From a virus: DNA of 38,180 nt. Of this stretch, positions 24,363 to 31,285 are shown piece by piece (position 1 is the stretch's first letter; each line of letters begins with the position of its first letter). The notes beneath the pieces are model-generated. The model ran no database searches and was not told the DNA's origin. It saw only the letters and a list, made by a program, of their open reading frames with translations. The stretch lies in the IMG/VR virus record IMGVR_UViG_3300034355_000059, positions 1 to 38,180 of that record, one strand, 5' to 3'. The position numbers and the translations under genes were made by a program.

Positions 24363-25344
24363 CACTTTTCTTAGGTTTGCTACGCTTTTTACTAACTACT
24401 TTTGGCAGATGCTCGATAGCCTTCTCTAGCCCTGTATCCCAATCAGCATAATGATCCCACCAGATAGTGGTCATACTGTCGTACCAGTAGGTCTTCTCAC
24501 CGACAGGGAACCACCTCCAGCAGGCTATGTCCTCGTCACCCACTAGGTTCAGAGTTCTGACACCAACACTGGCAGCACAGTGGGCGATAGCAGAATCCAC
24601 CGATATAACGGCATCGAGTGTCTGGATTTTATCTGCTGTCTCAACCCACTTAAAGCTGTCTAGGAACCCTTCTCCTACCTGCAGAGATACAAAGTCATAC
24701 TCAGGGTGTCTAGTGACAAACTCATCTACTACATCTTTAGGAATCTGCTTTGCTGCCATATTCCAAGACTTGTTGTCGGTGCTATAGAAGATACCTACCA
24801 AGGGCTTGCTACGCTTAGGCGCCACTATAGCAGGATTACGGTACAGACCATCTGCACCAAACCACCGATCAGCAGGCTCTGAAGGTAACAGACCATGCTC
24901 CATCAGGAGGTAAGGCATAGACATCATCTTGATCCTGAAGGACGAGGGAGGGCAGTCACGAGGAGCCTTGCTAAACTCCAGCCTAGTATCCATCCTACGG
25001 AGTAGTGGTGCTATCTCGTCAGGGTAGACACAGAAGACATCGTTGGTAAGCTCCTTGATCATAGGTATGAATCGAGAGAACTGAAGCATATCTCCCCAAC
25101 CAGCCTCTGACCAGACGATTACACTGCGTCCCTTGATGTTCTGTCCCGGCATCCAGACAGCAGCCCTATCGAAGTTATTCCTAACTCCTGGGAACTTAGC
25201 ATTAGGATTCCAGAAAGCATCAGGCAGGGACCGAAGCTCGTGCAGTTTAAACCCGTTGGCCCAATCGCCTTTACGGATTAGGTTCTGCCCTTTCTTGTAG
25301 TCCCTGTCAGCGTCACTCCAGTTTATCTTTACTGTTCCAATCAT
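24355..25344 (-). CDS. GT-B glycosyltransferase-like protein (TPR/GT9-GT41 type)
   Basis: 329 residues from ATG 25344 (upstream TTG/GTG in frame are weaker). The N-terminal KGQNLIRKGDWANGFKLHE is the single TPR-like unit that precedes GT domains of this type. Then VIVWSEAGWGDMLQFSRFIP (glycine-rich loop of the first Rossmann domain) and KIQTLDAVISVDSAIAHCAASVGVRTLNLVG followed by WRWFPVG, which is the nucleotide-sugar binding pattern of heptosyltransferase-like GT-B proteins. It may modify host surface sugar, a virion protein or phage DNA. The acceptor cannot be read from sequence. Overlaps the DUF3310 gene by 32 bases. Confidence 0.8.
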   Translation of the reverse strand: MIGTVKINWSDADRDYKKGQNLIRKGDWANGFKLHELRSLPDAFWNPNAKFPGVRNNFDRAAVWMPGQNIKGRSVIVWSEAGWGDMLQFSRFIPMIKELTNDVFCVYPDEIAPLLRRMDTRLEFSKAPRDCPPSSFRIKMMSMPYLLMEHGLLPSEPADRWFGADGLYRNPAIVAPKRSKPLVGIFYSTDNKSWNMAAKQIPKDVVDEFVTRHPEYDFVSLQVGEGFLDSFKWVETADKIQTLDAVISVDSAIAHCAASVGVRTLNLVGDEDIACWRWFPVGEKTYWYDSMTTIWWDHYADWDTGLEKAIEHLPKVVSKKRSKPKKSVV

Positions 25345-25636
25345 AATACTTCTCACCAATCTTATCGTAGTTGTCGATCATAAACTCTAGGTAGTGCTTT
25401 GCCTTCTCAAGATCCTGCTTACCTGCTTTCTTACGATGACGCTGCACATACTTGATCACATTACAGGCCCAAGGGTCTAGCCTCCAGTCTAGGAACACAT
25501 CCCAAGGCTCGATTCTAGTCTTGTAATGATCGCCTCCAATCTGTTTAGACTTAATGTAATCATCTAGTGTCTTGATGTCCGTGTTGTTACGGTAAGCAAC
25601 ATACCAATCATTAGGACTTGCGTTATCAATGCTCAT
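25313..25636 (-). CDS. DUF3310 protein
   Basis: 107 residues. KQIGGDHYKTRIEPWDVFLDW, then LDPWACNVIKYVQRHRKKAGKQDLEKAKHYLEFMID is the DUF3310 signature, common in T7-like and other lytic phages and sometimes annotated as nucleotide kinase. Conserved His, Asp, and Arg-His residues suggest a metal or phosphate site like that of MazG-type helical pyrophosphatases (inference). ATG at 25636 overlaps the phosphoesterase stop by 11 bases. Confidence 0.88.
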   Translation of the reverse strand: MSIDNASPNDWYVAYRNNTDIKTLDDYIKSKQIGGDHYKTRIEPWDVFLDWRLDPWACNVIKYVQRHRKKAGKQDLEKAKHYLEFMIDNYDKIGEKYYDWNSKDKLE

Positions 25637-26393
25637 ACTTCTTCCTTAAATAGTTAAGAGACACAGGCATCTCATCGAAGCTGCCGTTAGTTACCTCATG
25701 CAGCATCCAGATACCACGCCAGTACTTGTTACCTTGACTGCCTAGATAGTCCTCGTCATGCAGGTAGCAGCAGCCGCTAAAGAGGCCAGTGATCTGTGAG
25801 CCATCAGCACGATTAGAGTATGATATCTGTCTGTTCTGCACATGACCCATCACTGATGACATATGCTTCTTAGCTAACAAGGCAGCAGCAGAGGCTACAG
25901 CACGCCCCATAACGCCAGAAGTAAAATAATGAGCGTACACAACCCCATCAATAACAATAGGTTCAAGGAACGGTATAACTTCCCAGCCATGATGTTCGTA
26001 GTTAAGGTCGCTGAGACTAATAGTTCCATCCAGTTTAGGGTCTCCTTCGACAGCTCTGGAAATTCTTTCTTCATGATTTCCGAGAGTAAGGACCATTCTG
26101 GGTTTGTACTGTCGCTCTTTATTTCTCTTTGCTCGTTCATTGTGTTCCTTAATAGGTGCTAATAGCATCTCCATAGCTTTGTTAGTAACTTCGATATCAG
26201 TCTTGTACCGTCTGCCTTCAAAGGACTTCTTACCGACATCGTAGCTAGACAGGCTAGGCATATCTGCAAAGTCCCCAATCTGTACAATCACATCAGGTTT
26301 CTTCTCTACAAGATATTTGCCTACCCATGTCAGATAACTAAGATCAACACCGTCCTTAACTTGGCAGTCCGGGATTATGGCGTGAACAGTCAT
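25626..26393 (-). CDS. Metallophosphoesterase
   Basis: 255 residues, calcineurin-like fold. Motifs in order: PDCQVKDG (D9, with Q11 where the family often has His), QIGDFAD (about 39-44), LTLGNHEERI (103-110, GNHE), VYAHYFTSG, and SSVMGHVQNRQ (GH motif). These form the two-metal site. Aquatic podoviruses often carry such an enzyme near RNR and DUF3310. Its substrate (DNA end, cyclic nucleotide or phosphoprotein) is unknown. TGATG overlap with the upstream 100-residue gene. Confidence 0.85.
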   Translation of the reverse strand: MTVHAIIPDCQVKDGVDLSYLTWVGKYLVEKKPDVIVQIGDFADMPSLSSYDVGKKSFEGRRYKTDIEVTNKAMEMLLAPIKEHNERAKRNKERQYKPRMVLTLGNHEERISRAVEGDPKLDGTISLSDLNYEHHGWEVIPFLEPIVIDGVVYAHYFTSGVMGRAVASAAALLAKKHMSSVMGHVQNRQISYSNRADGSQITGLFSGCCYLHDEDYLGSQGNKYWRGIWMLHEVTNGSFDEMPVSLNYLRKKYEH

Positions 26394-26695
26394 CAGTTAG
26401 CGTCCTTGTCTTCGTTATCTAAAGGCTCATGAACATGAGCGATGTATTGTCCTCGGCTAATAGTCTCAAACAGACCATCACTCTCCATACCATAAGGGTC
26501 TTTGATAACAACACGCTCGATCACACCACTATAACCAGAAGCTTCTAAGAACTTACAGAACTCATAAAGTACCTTGGGCCATGCAGTGAAGTCTGCGAAG
26601 TAGTGACGAACCTTGACAGTCGAAGCCTCTGGATATTCTGTAGGCTCTCCTTCCTGAAACTCAGAATCATAAATGAATCGATAAACTTTACTCAT
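26393..26695 (-). CDS. Hypothetical 100-residue protein
   Basis: Begins MSKVYRFIYDSEFQEGEPTEYPE, rich in aromatic and acidic residues, with STVKVRHYFADFTAWPKVLYEFCKFLEASGYSGV as a likely alpha/beta core. Overlaps the nuclease stop by 8 bases and the phosphoesterase start by 1, so it is part of the replication operon. No recognised domain, no membrane segment. One Cys only. Confidence 0.75.
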   Translation of the reverse strand: MSKVYRFIYDSEFQEGEPTEYPEASTVKVRHYFADFTAWPKVLYEFCKFLEASGYSGVIERVVIKDPYGMESDGLFETISRGQYIAHVHEPLDNEDKDAN

Positions 26696-27029
26696 ACTTA
26701 CTCCTTAATAAGTTAAAGAAATACTCTGCATCTACCACAGCCAGGGGCTTATCTCTGTTTTGTTTGATGACACAAACAGGCTCGTATCCTCCTGCGTTTC
26801 CTCTGGCTTGTTCGTAGTAACCGTATACTGAGATAGCTGCTCTGGACTTGCATTCCAGACTAATTGGCAAGACCCGTCTGGCTGCTGGACTGAGTAGCAG
26901 ATCCTCCCCGGAGACGCCCATACTAACTGAGCGAACATCGTCTGCTTCCAGATTGAACTTGGCTAGTATTAGATCTCTTACCCACTTTTGCAGGTGTCTT
27001 CCTTTGGATTTGGCGCTGCTCGGTTTCAA
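26688..27029 (-). CDS. PD-(D/E)XK family nuclease (putative junction resolvase)
   Basis: 113 residues, TTG start at 27029 after AAAGGATGTAAC. SSAKSKGRHLQKWVRD begins a domain with MGVSGEDLLLSPAARR (D43), SLECKSR (E59-x-K61) and YYEQARGNAGG, the order of a restriction-endonuclease-fold catalytic core. Similar proteins are called putative Holliday junction resolvases in many phage genomes. In this T7-like set it could stand in for gp3 endonuclease I, resolving branched DNA before packaging or degrading host DNA. The first third overlaps the preceding gene by 107 bases in another frame. Confidence 0.8.
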   Translation of the reverse strand: MKPSSAKSKGRHLQKWVRDLILAKFNLEADDVRSVSMGVSGEDLLLSPAARRVLPISLECKSRAAISVYGYYEQARGNAGGYEPVCVIKQNRDKPLAVVDAEYFFNLLRSKYE

Positions 27030-27279
27030 GTGTTACATCCTTTCTTACTTTAATCCACTGCTTAGGTAGATGCATACGGGCATTGCTGTTGTCCATAGAG
27101 ACTGTATTAGCGATGCATAGTGCGTCATCTGTTTCATCAATAATCCACCCAATGCTATGACAAAGGTGAACTTCTGCTTTAACATCTTCTTGCCATTCCA
27201 CATCTGCTACTGCGTCAACCCATTGGATGTACTGCAAAGGGCAGGTGACCAAATCTGGTTTTCGTCTCTTCGTATCCAT
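26923..27279 (-). CDS. Hypothetical protein overlapping exonuclease and nuclease genes
   Basis: 118 residues. ATG 27279 lies 73 bases inside the exonuclease 3' end, and the last 107 bases run through the nuclease 5' end, both in a different frame. The central, uniquely coded part (YIQWVDAVADVEWQED, CHSIGWIIDETDDALCIANT, RMHLPKQWI) follows the pattern of small phage proteins with a W-D...GW...D..IA...IPK core, so the gene is likely real. The tail (QRQIQRKTPAKVGKRSNTS) is basic and low complexity, as expected for an overlap extension. Confidence 0.7.
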   Translation of the reverse strand: MDTKRRKPDLVTCPLQYIQWVDAVADVEWQEDVKAEVHLCHSIGWIIDETDDALCIANTVSMDNSNARMHLPKQWIKVRKDVTLETEQRQIQRKTPAKVGKRSNTSQVQSGSRRCSLS

Positions 27280-27911
27280 AACAATTGTCCATTCTCCAGT
27301 ACTCGTTTATCATCGTTGTCGTATGCTTCCAAGACTGCCTTGTACATATCGGCTTCGGTAATACAGTCCTGAAGAATCTTCTCAGCTTTCTTTGGACCTA
27401 CACCCCGAAGGCCAACAATGTTATCAACTCTATCGCCAGTCAATAGCTGCGTATAGAAATGTTTGATAGCTTGTTGGTCATCGATCAGGTACTTCTTATC
27501 CTTAATAAAGTTATAATGCCAACCACGAATCATATCAAGGTCTTTATCGATGGACATGATGATATATTCTTCAATGTCCCCAATCTCATAAGCCTTGATA
27601 CCGATAGCGTCATCGGCTTCCTGTCCTTCTACTACGATACAACCCCACGCCTTCTCAAGGTACTCTCGAATCAGACCATAGTGTTTAGGTTTATCTGCGG
27701 TTCGATTGCCCTTGTAAGGCGCGGTTACTGCTATTTCAGTCCTGTAGTTCTGTTTGCCAGTGAGATACCCCTGGTAGTCTCCTACATAGGGTTTCATCAC
27801 TAGCTCTTCCATAAACTCAGCACATCGTGCCAAGCAAATCTTGTCGCTAACATCTTCGGAAGCGAATCCGATTCGGTAGCAAACAATGTCGGCATCGATG
27901 AGTGCTAACAT
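27207..27911 (-). CDS. 5'-3' exonuclease (FEN/T7 gp6-like)
   Basis: 234 residues. LALIDADIVCYR (D6, D8), PYKGNRT, VEGQEADDAIG (E98, D100, D101), SIDKDLDMI (D122, D124) and LLTGDRVDNIVGLRGVGPKKAEKIL (helix-hairpin-helix with D160, D163) are the complete metal-site and DNA-binding motifs of the flap endonuclease family. In T7-like phages it removes RNA primers and degrades host DNA to feed nucleotide pools. Located between SSB and the PD-(D/E)XK nuclease genes. The C-terminal 30 residues overlap the next gene. Confidence 0.92.
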   Translation of the reverse strand: MLALIDADIVCYRIGFASEDVSDKICLARCAEFMEELVMKPYVGDYQGYLTGKQNYRTEIAVTAPYKGNRTADKPKHYGLIREYLEKAWGCIVVEGQEADDAIGIKAYEIGDIEEYIIMSIDKDLDMIRGWHYNFIKDKKYLIDDQQAIKHFYTQLLTGDRVDNIVGLRGVGPKKAEKILQDCITEADMYKAVLEAYDNDDKRVLENGQLLWIRRDENQIWSPALCSTSNGLTQ

Positions 27912-28144
27912 TACTTCTTCAGGAACGTAGCCATAGCTTCGAGAGCCTGTGCTGCCTGCTTCTTACTGGAGAACTCATTGTCATTGATAGTGACAGAGCC
28001 ATCCGAAGATACAGAGAACTTGAAGAAGTCCGAACCCCATACTGTATGGTTCAGTCCGTCAACTTCTACCTCAAATACAGACTCTACTGGTGACACCTTG
28101 AAGTTAAACTTAGGTGAGGGTGCTGCTGCTTTCTTTGCTGTCAT
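27911..28144 (-). CDS. Small basic/beta protein downstream of SSB
   Basis: 77 residues if started at ATG 28144, which has GAAAGGAAAGAAG just upstream and lies 13 bases after the SSB stop. A longer in-frame form would run into the SSB gene without a ribosome binding site. N-terminus TAKKAAAPSPKFNFKV, then regular beta strands (VFEVEVDGLNHTVWGSDFFKFS) and a C-terminal helix (KKQAAQALEAMATFLKK). No recognised family. Shares its last base with the exonuclease ATG. Confidence 0.75.
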   Translation of the reverse strand: MTAKKAAAPSPKFNFKVSPVESVFEVEVDGLNHTVWGSDFFKFSVSSDGSVTINDNEFSSKKQAAQALEAMATFLKK

Positions 28145-28157
28145 CTTCTTTCCTTTC

Positions 28158-28583
28158 TTAGAGAACATCATCATCAAGTACAACTGCTTCTTGTGCTTCG
28201 TAGACGATAAGATCAGTAACGATTATTCTACGAATCCCTGCGCCTACACCTTTCTTACCGCTTGGTTTGTGGTTCCATGGATAAGGAGTGATTAAGCCAA
28301 CACCTTTGCTACCGTTGCCAACCTTCGCAGTGATGGGCTTGCCCTCTGCATCGGTGGCTTTGATAACAAAGTTCTTAGACTTAGCCGTAATGAAGTGTCC
28401 CTTCTCAGGCTGGTCATCCCTAATCTTCACAGGGATCTTCAAGCCTTGCAGGACCTCTATAGCAGCGTCACTGAGGTTACACAGGTCTACCTGATACTCC
28501 CCTGACATCTTGTTTGGGGTGTCCAAGCAAGCCCACATAATTGTACCTTGAATCTTAATAGGTTTTACATCATCTTCATTCAT
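28158..28583 (-). CDS. Single-stranded DNA-binding protein (T7 gp2.5-like)
   Basis: 141 residues. OB-fold layout with VGNGSKGVGLITPYPWNH and KKGVGAGIRRIIVTDLIVYE near the end, a pattern shared with gp2.5-type SSBs, and an acidic C-terminal tail (LDDDVL) that in T7 contacts polymerase and helicase. The final residue is Leu where T7 has Phe. Coats single-stranded DNA during replication and recombination. It has its own strong promoter (28613-28640) and AAAAGGAGAAGTG ribosome binding site, fitting a need for many copies. Confidence 0.85.
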   Translation of the reverse strand: MNEDDVKPIKIQGTIMWACLDTPNKMSGEYQVDLCNLSDAAIEVLQGLKIPVKIRDDQPEKGHFITAKSKNFVIKATDAEGKPITAKVGNGSKGVGLITPYPWNHKPSGKKGVGAGIRRIIVTDLIVYEAQEAVVLDDDVL

Positions 28584-28612
28584 TCACTTCTCCTTTTTAA
28601 AGTTACCATAAT

Positions 28613-28640
28613 ATTATACCACATCAGTGGAGTTTGTCAA
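28613..28640 (-). promoter_or_regulatory. Sigma-70 promoter for SSB gene
   Basis: Minus strand TTGACA (28640-28635), 16-base spacer, TATAAT (28618-28613) with extended TGG before the -10. All 12 consensus bases match. The predicted start near 28606 gives a 23-base leader with the SSB ribosome binding site. It overlaps the 3' end of the 69-residue gene. Confidence 0.88.
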
Positions 28641-28833
28641 CATCTTCTGGATTAGATTTCATATCCTGAAACATCGCCATCATATAGGCAGTGCTGAAGA
28701 TACTCTTTAGCTCTTCCATCTTCTTAACCGATGTCTGCATATTGATCGTCTTATCCTTCCTTATGTTGATAAATACCACGTCTTCCATGTCCTTCCAGAA
28801 ATCATCTTCAAAGTCTAGTGGGTTTGTGCCCAT
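28624..28833 (-). CDS. Hypothetical protein between polymerase and SSB
   Basis: 69 residues, ATG 28833 within the polymerase 3' end (19-base overlap). Acidic start (NPLDFEDDFWKDMEDVVF), middle IRKDKTINMQTSVKKMEELKSIF, then Met-rich helix (AYMMAMFQDM). The 3' end doubles as the SSB promoter -35. No recognised family. Confidence 0.7.
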   Translation of the reverse strand: MGTNPLDFEDDFWKDMEDVVFINIRKDKTINMQTSVKKMEELKSIFSTAYMMAMFQDMKSNPEDVDKLH

Positions 28834-30455
28834 GTTGTTCCTTTCTTGTATTCACCGTCTAGTGGGCAGCGAAGACCTAAGACTTCTCCTGCTTCCTTGA
28901 TACTGCTTACTGCTAACTTCCCTACTGCATCTGCATCTTCCTGACTGCATTCTATCTGCCACTCGTCATGCACATTCGCTACGAAGTTGGCGTTAAGCTT
29001 CTGCTCCTGTATCTTCTTGCTTAGTAATACAAGACCCTGCTTCATCACTATCGCACCAGCACTCTGCAGGAGTGTGTTGAGCGCAGCGTGTGCGGAACGC
29101 ACTTGTAGTTTCCTACCGTCCAAACCTGGTAGCGTCCCTTGTTCTGATAGGCGTTCAATCTTTTCTCTAAGACTCTTGAGAGCCGGAGTGTTGCGAAGAA
29201 AATTACTGATGAGTTCCTGACCAGCTTTTGCCGAACCACCAACAATCTTCCCGATTTTGGCAGGCCCTGCACCATAGAGTAAGGCATAAATAAATGTCTT
29301 GGCTTGCGCCCTTGTTTCCAAGCCTGCAGCGAGTTGGTTTTTCGTGTGTACATCGCCTTCAACGATTTCTTTTGCATAGCTTTCATCCTTCATGTAATGG
29401 GCCAGCATCCGTAACTCAAGGGAACTAGCGTCTGCACCAACAAGCACCTTACCATCATCCACTGTCCAGCAATCCCTGCACTCGTGTCCCCAAGGACTGC
29501 TACTGCTAGGAACCTGAGCCATGTTAGGGCTGTGGTGCGTCATGCGTCCCGTGACTGCTCCGTTGGTGATGACCTTACCGTGAACCCTGCGCTCGTCAGA
29601 TACAAACTCAAGCCATGATTCAACTTGAGCCACCCGTTTCTGAATGAGTAAGTACTCTGCGATCCTCTTTGCTTCTGGAATATCAACTCCGTCAAGAACT
29701 GATTCATCAACTATCACCGCTCCTTTCTCAGTGTGCTTAGTAGGTTTCCAGCCTTTCTCAACTAACCGCTTTGCTATCTGCTGGCGTGAACCAGGATTGA
29801 ATACCTCAACATCGTCCTTCAACTGCTTGCCCGTCTTCTCACTGAATCGTTGAGTGATGATTGGTGGAAAGATGGTTTGCAGTTCCTCTTCAATGTCAGA
29901 CAGCTTACGCTTCCATTGTCCAAGCAGGCACTGGGCTTTCACAGTATCGAGTTTAAAGCCATGCTTCTCCTGCTTAGTAATGATAGCCTGCACCTTGTGC
30001 TCCAGTTCAATAGACTGCTCAGAGAATCCTTTCAGTTCCTGAAGCAGATACAGGTACAACTCACCACAAATGATTACATCCTCTTGACAGTACAGAATCA
30101 TGTCATCTGTCAGGCCGCCCTCGAAATCTTCGTATTCCTTCTTGGTTCGGTTTACTAGCTTTGCGAGATTGGCTAGACTGTGTCCACCCTCTCTTGACGG
30201 GTTTGATAGTCTTGACATAACCAGTGTGTCCCGTACTTGGCTCAGTCTGATCGAAGTCTTCCAGACTCTGTTTAGGACGGGGTAGTCGAATGATATTCCG
30301 TTGTGAGCGATTATCAGCTTTGCCTGTTGAATAAACTTGTTGAAGTCTTGTGCGTTTGTCCATGTCTTTACTTCTTTGGTATCCAAATTATAAGTAGAGC
30401 AACACCAGATAGTGTTGTGTTTCAGGTTAGTCTCGATGTCAATTGCAACTCTCAT
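28815..30455 (-). CDS. Family A DNA polymerase (T7-like, with 3'-5' exonuclease)
   Basis: 546 residues. Proofreading exonuclease: AIDIET (4-9), IIAHNGISFDYPV (48-60), YCQEDV (122-127). Polymerase: motif A VGADASSLELR (339-349), O-helix RAQAKTFIYALLYGAG (382-397: R382, K386, Y390) and motif C NVHDEW (494-499: H496, D497). Y390 is at the site equivalent to T7 Y526/E. coli F762. About 160 residues shorter than T7 gp5 (704), so the thioredoxin-binding insertion is probably missing and processivity may come from elsewhere. It has its own extended -10 promoter and its start overlaps the FkbM gene by 17 bases. Confidence 0.94.
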   Translation of the reverse strand: MRVAIDIETNLKHNTIWCCSTYNLDTKEVKTWTNAQDFNKFIQQAKLIIAHNGISFDYPVLNRVWKTSIRLSQVRDTLVMSRLSNPSREGGHSLANLAKLVNRTKKEYEDFEGGLTDDMILYCQEDVIICGELYLYLLQELKGFSEQSIELEHKVQAIITKQEKHGFKLDTVKAQCLLGQWKRKLSDIEEELQTIFPPIITQRFSEKTGKQLKDDVEVFNPGSRQQIAKRLVEKGWKPTKHTEKGAVIVDESVLDGVDIPEAKRIAEYLLIQKRVAQVESWLEFVSDERRVHGKVITNGAVTGRMTHHSPNMAQVPSSSSPWGHECRDCWTVDDGKVLVGADASSLELRMLAHYMKDESYAKEIVEGDVHTKNQLAAGLETRAQAKTFIYALLYGAGPAKIGKIVGGSAKAGQELISNFLRNTPALKSLREKIERLSEQGTLPGLDGRKLQVRSAHAALNTLLQSAGAIVMKQGLVLLSKKIQEQKLNANFVANVHDEWQIECSQEDADAVGKLAVSSIKEAGEVLGLRCPLDGEYKKGTTWAQTH

Positions 30456-31068
30456 GTAGGTAGATCCCGTTTCCTATTGTGTTAAATATTTTATCATACT
30501 TTAGTAGTTTTAGCAAGTTATCGAAGTACTCTACCTTACCGTGGTTCTCAACACAGATGACCTTCGGTCTACCTAACATCGTTTGCAGCACTGGGTAGTC
30601 CAGCCCTTCTATGTCGATACACAATAAATCAGGGACACCATACATATCAAAGAGGCTATCGATGGTCACAACCTCTACCTGTTTTACAGTGTTTATCTTA
30701 AACTCAGGATGGTTCTTGATAAACTCCAAGACAGTGTCATAATCAAAACTATTTCTGCCTGAGAAGTCATCGATCATAAAGAACTCTAACTCTCCGGCCA
30801 CAACACCAACACCTACATTCAGTATCGTGTCTATCGGTCTATGATACTCAAAAGCCTTGATATGGTTAGGGTTAGCCTCGACACAGACACCTCTCCAGCC
30901 ACGCTCATAGAGCAGAGCAGTGTTGCTGATGTTGTAGGGATGGTGTGCCCCAACATCGAAGTATCTACCATCCTCAATACCCAACTTGTTAAAGACATTC
31001 AGTAGGATTAAGTCTTCCCCAAACTGCGAGTAGGTCTTATCTCCGAATGCTTGATCAGGATGTGCCAC
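30439..31068 (-). CDS. FkbM-family methyltransferase
   Basis: 209 residues. YSQFGEDLILLNVF, then GRYFDVGAHHPYNISNTALLYERGWRGVCVEAN is the AdoMet-binding start of FkbM-type methyltransferases, and LLCIDIEGLDYPVLQTM (D-x-E-G) is the second family mark. FkbM enzymes methylate sugars or other small acceptors, often in glycan pathways. Here it sits inside the replication operon between a 76-residue gene (14-base overlap) and the polymerase. Substrate unknown: a modified nucleotide, surface sugar or glycosylated product of the GT-like gene at 24.4 kb are options. Confidence 0.85.
   Translation of the reverse strand: MAHPDQAFGDKTYSQFGEDLILLNVFNKLGIEDGRYFDVGAHHPYNISNTALLYERGWRGVCVEANPNHIKAFEYHRPIDTILNVGVGVVAGELEFFMIDDFSGRNSFDYDTVLEFIKNHPEFKINTVKQVEVVTIDSLFDMYGVPDLLCIDIEGLDYPVLQTMLGRPKVICVENHGKVEYFDNLLKLLKYDKIFNTIGNGIYLHESCN
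30488..30516 (-). promoter_or_regulatory. Promoter for DNA polymerase gene
   Basis: Minus strand TTGCTA (30516-30511), 17 bases, TAAAAT (30493-30488), with TGA forming an extended -10 (GTATGATAAAAT). The predicted start near 30481 leaves a leader of about 26 bases before the polymerase ATG at 30455. It lies inside the FkbM coding region. The TATGATA block recurs at the 33145 promoter. Confidence 0.65.
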
Positions 31069-31285
31069 TGTTCTTCTCCTTTAATTGTTCTTCAAGGTAC
31101 TTAAAAGCAAGATTAAACATTCCTGCTTCAATCAACTTTATTGCTGTGCTTTTATTAGCCTCGGTCAGCCCAACCCATTCACGCTTACATTTTGCCGTTT
31201 CATCGACACGTTCTTGGATCATGTTTACGGCATCGACATCAGGGGTGACTTCAAGGGTGACTTCAGGGGTGACTTGGTCAGTCAT
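31055..31285 (-). CDS. Small protein with N-terminal tetrapeptide repeats
   Basis: 76 residues. After the start come three four-residue repeats (VTPE-VTLE-VTPD) made by 12-base tandem repeats in the DNA, then a charged helical domain (MIQERVDETAKCKREWVGL; GMFNLAFKYLEEQLKEK). Overlaps the primase stop by 4 bases and the FkbM start by 14. No family recognised. Confidence 0.7.
   Translation of the reverse strand: MTDQVTPEVTLEVTPDVDAVNMIQERVDETAKCKREWVGLTEANKSTAIKLIEAGMFNLAFKYLEEQLKEKNSGTS
31237..31272. repeat. Three 12-bp tandem repeats in coding DNA
   Basis: Three copies of a 12-base unit (CTTCAGGGGTGA with one or two changes) at 31237-31248, 31249-31260 and 31261-31272. They encode the VTPE-type repeats on the minus strand. 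Whole-codon units allow copy-number change without frameshift. Confidence 0.85.

Noticed and set aside
24170-24451. Rightward frame opposite the RNR start and 55-residue gene
   Set aside because: Ser/Ile-rich antisense image of acidic helical codons; no start signal.
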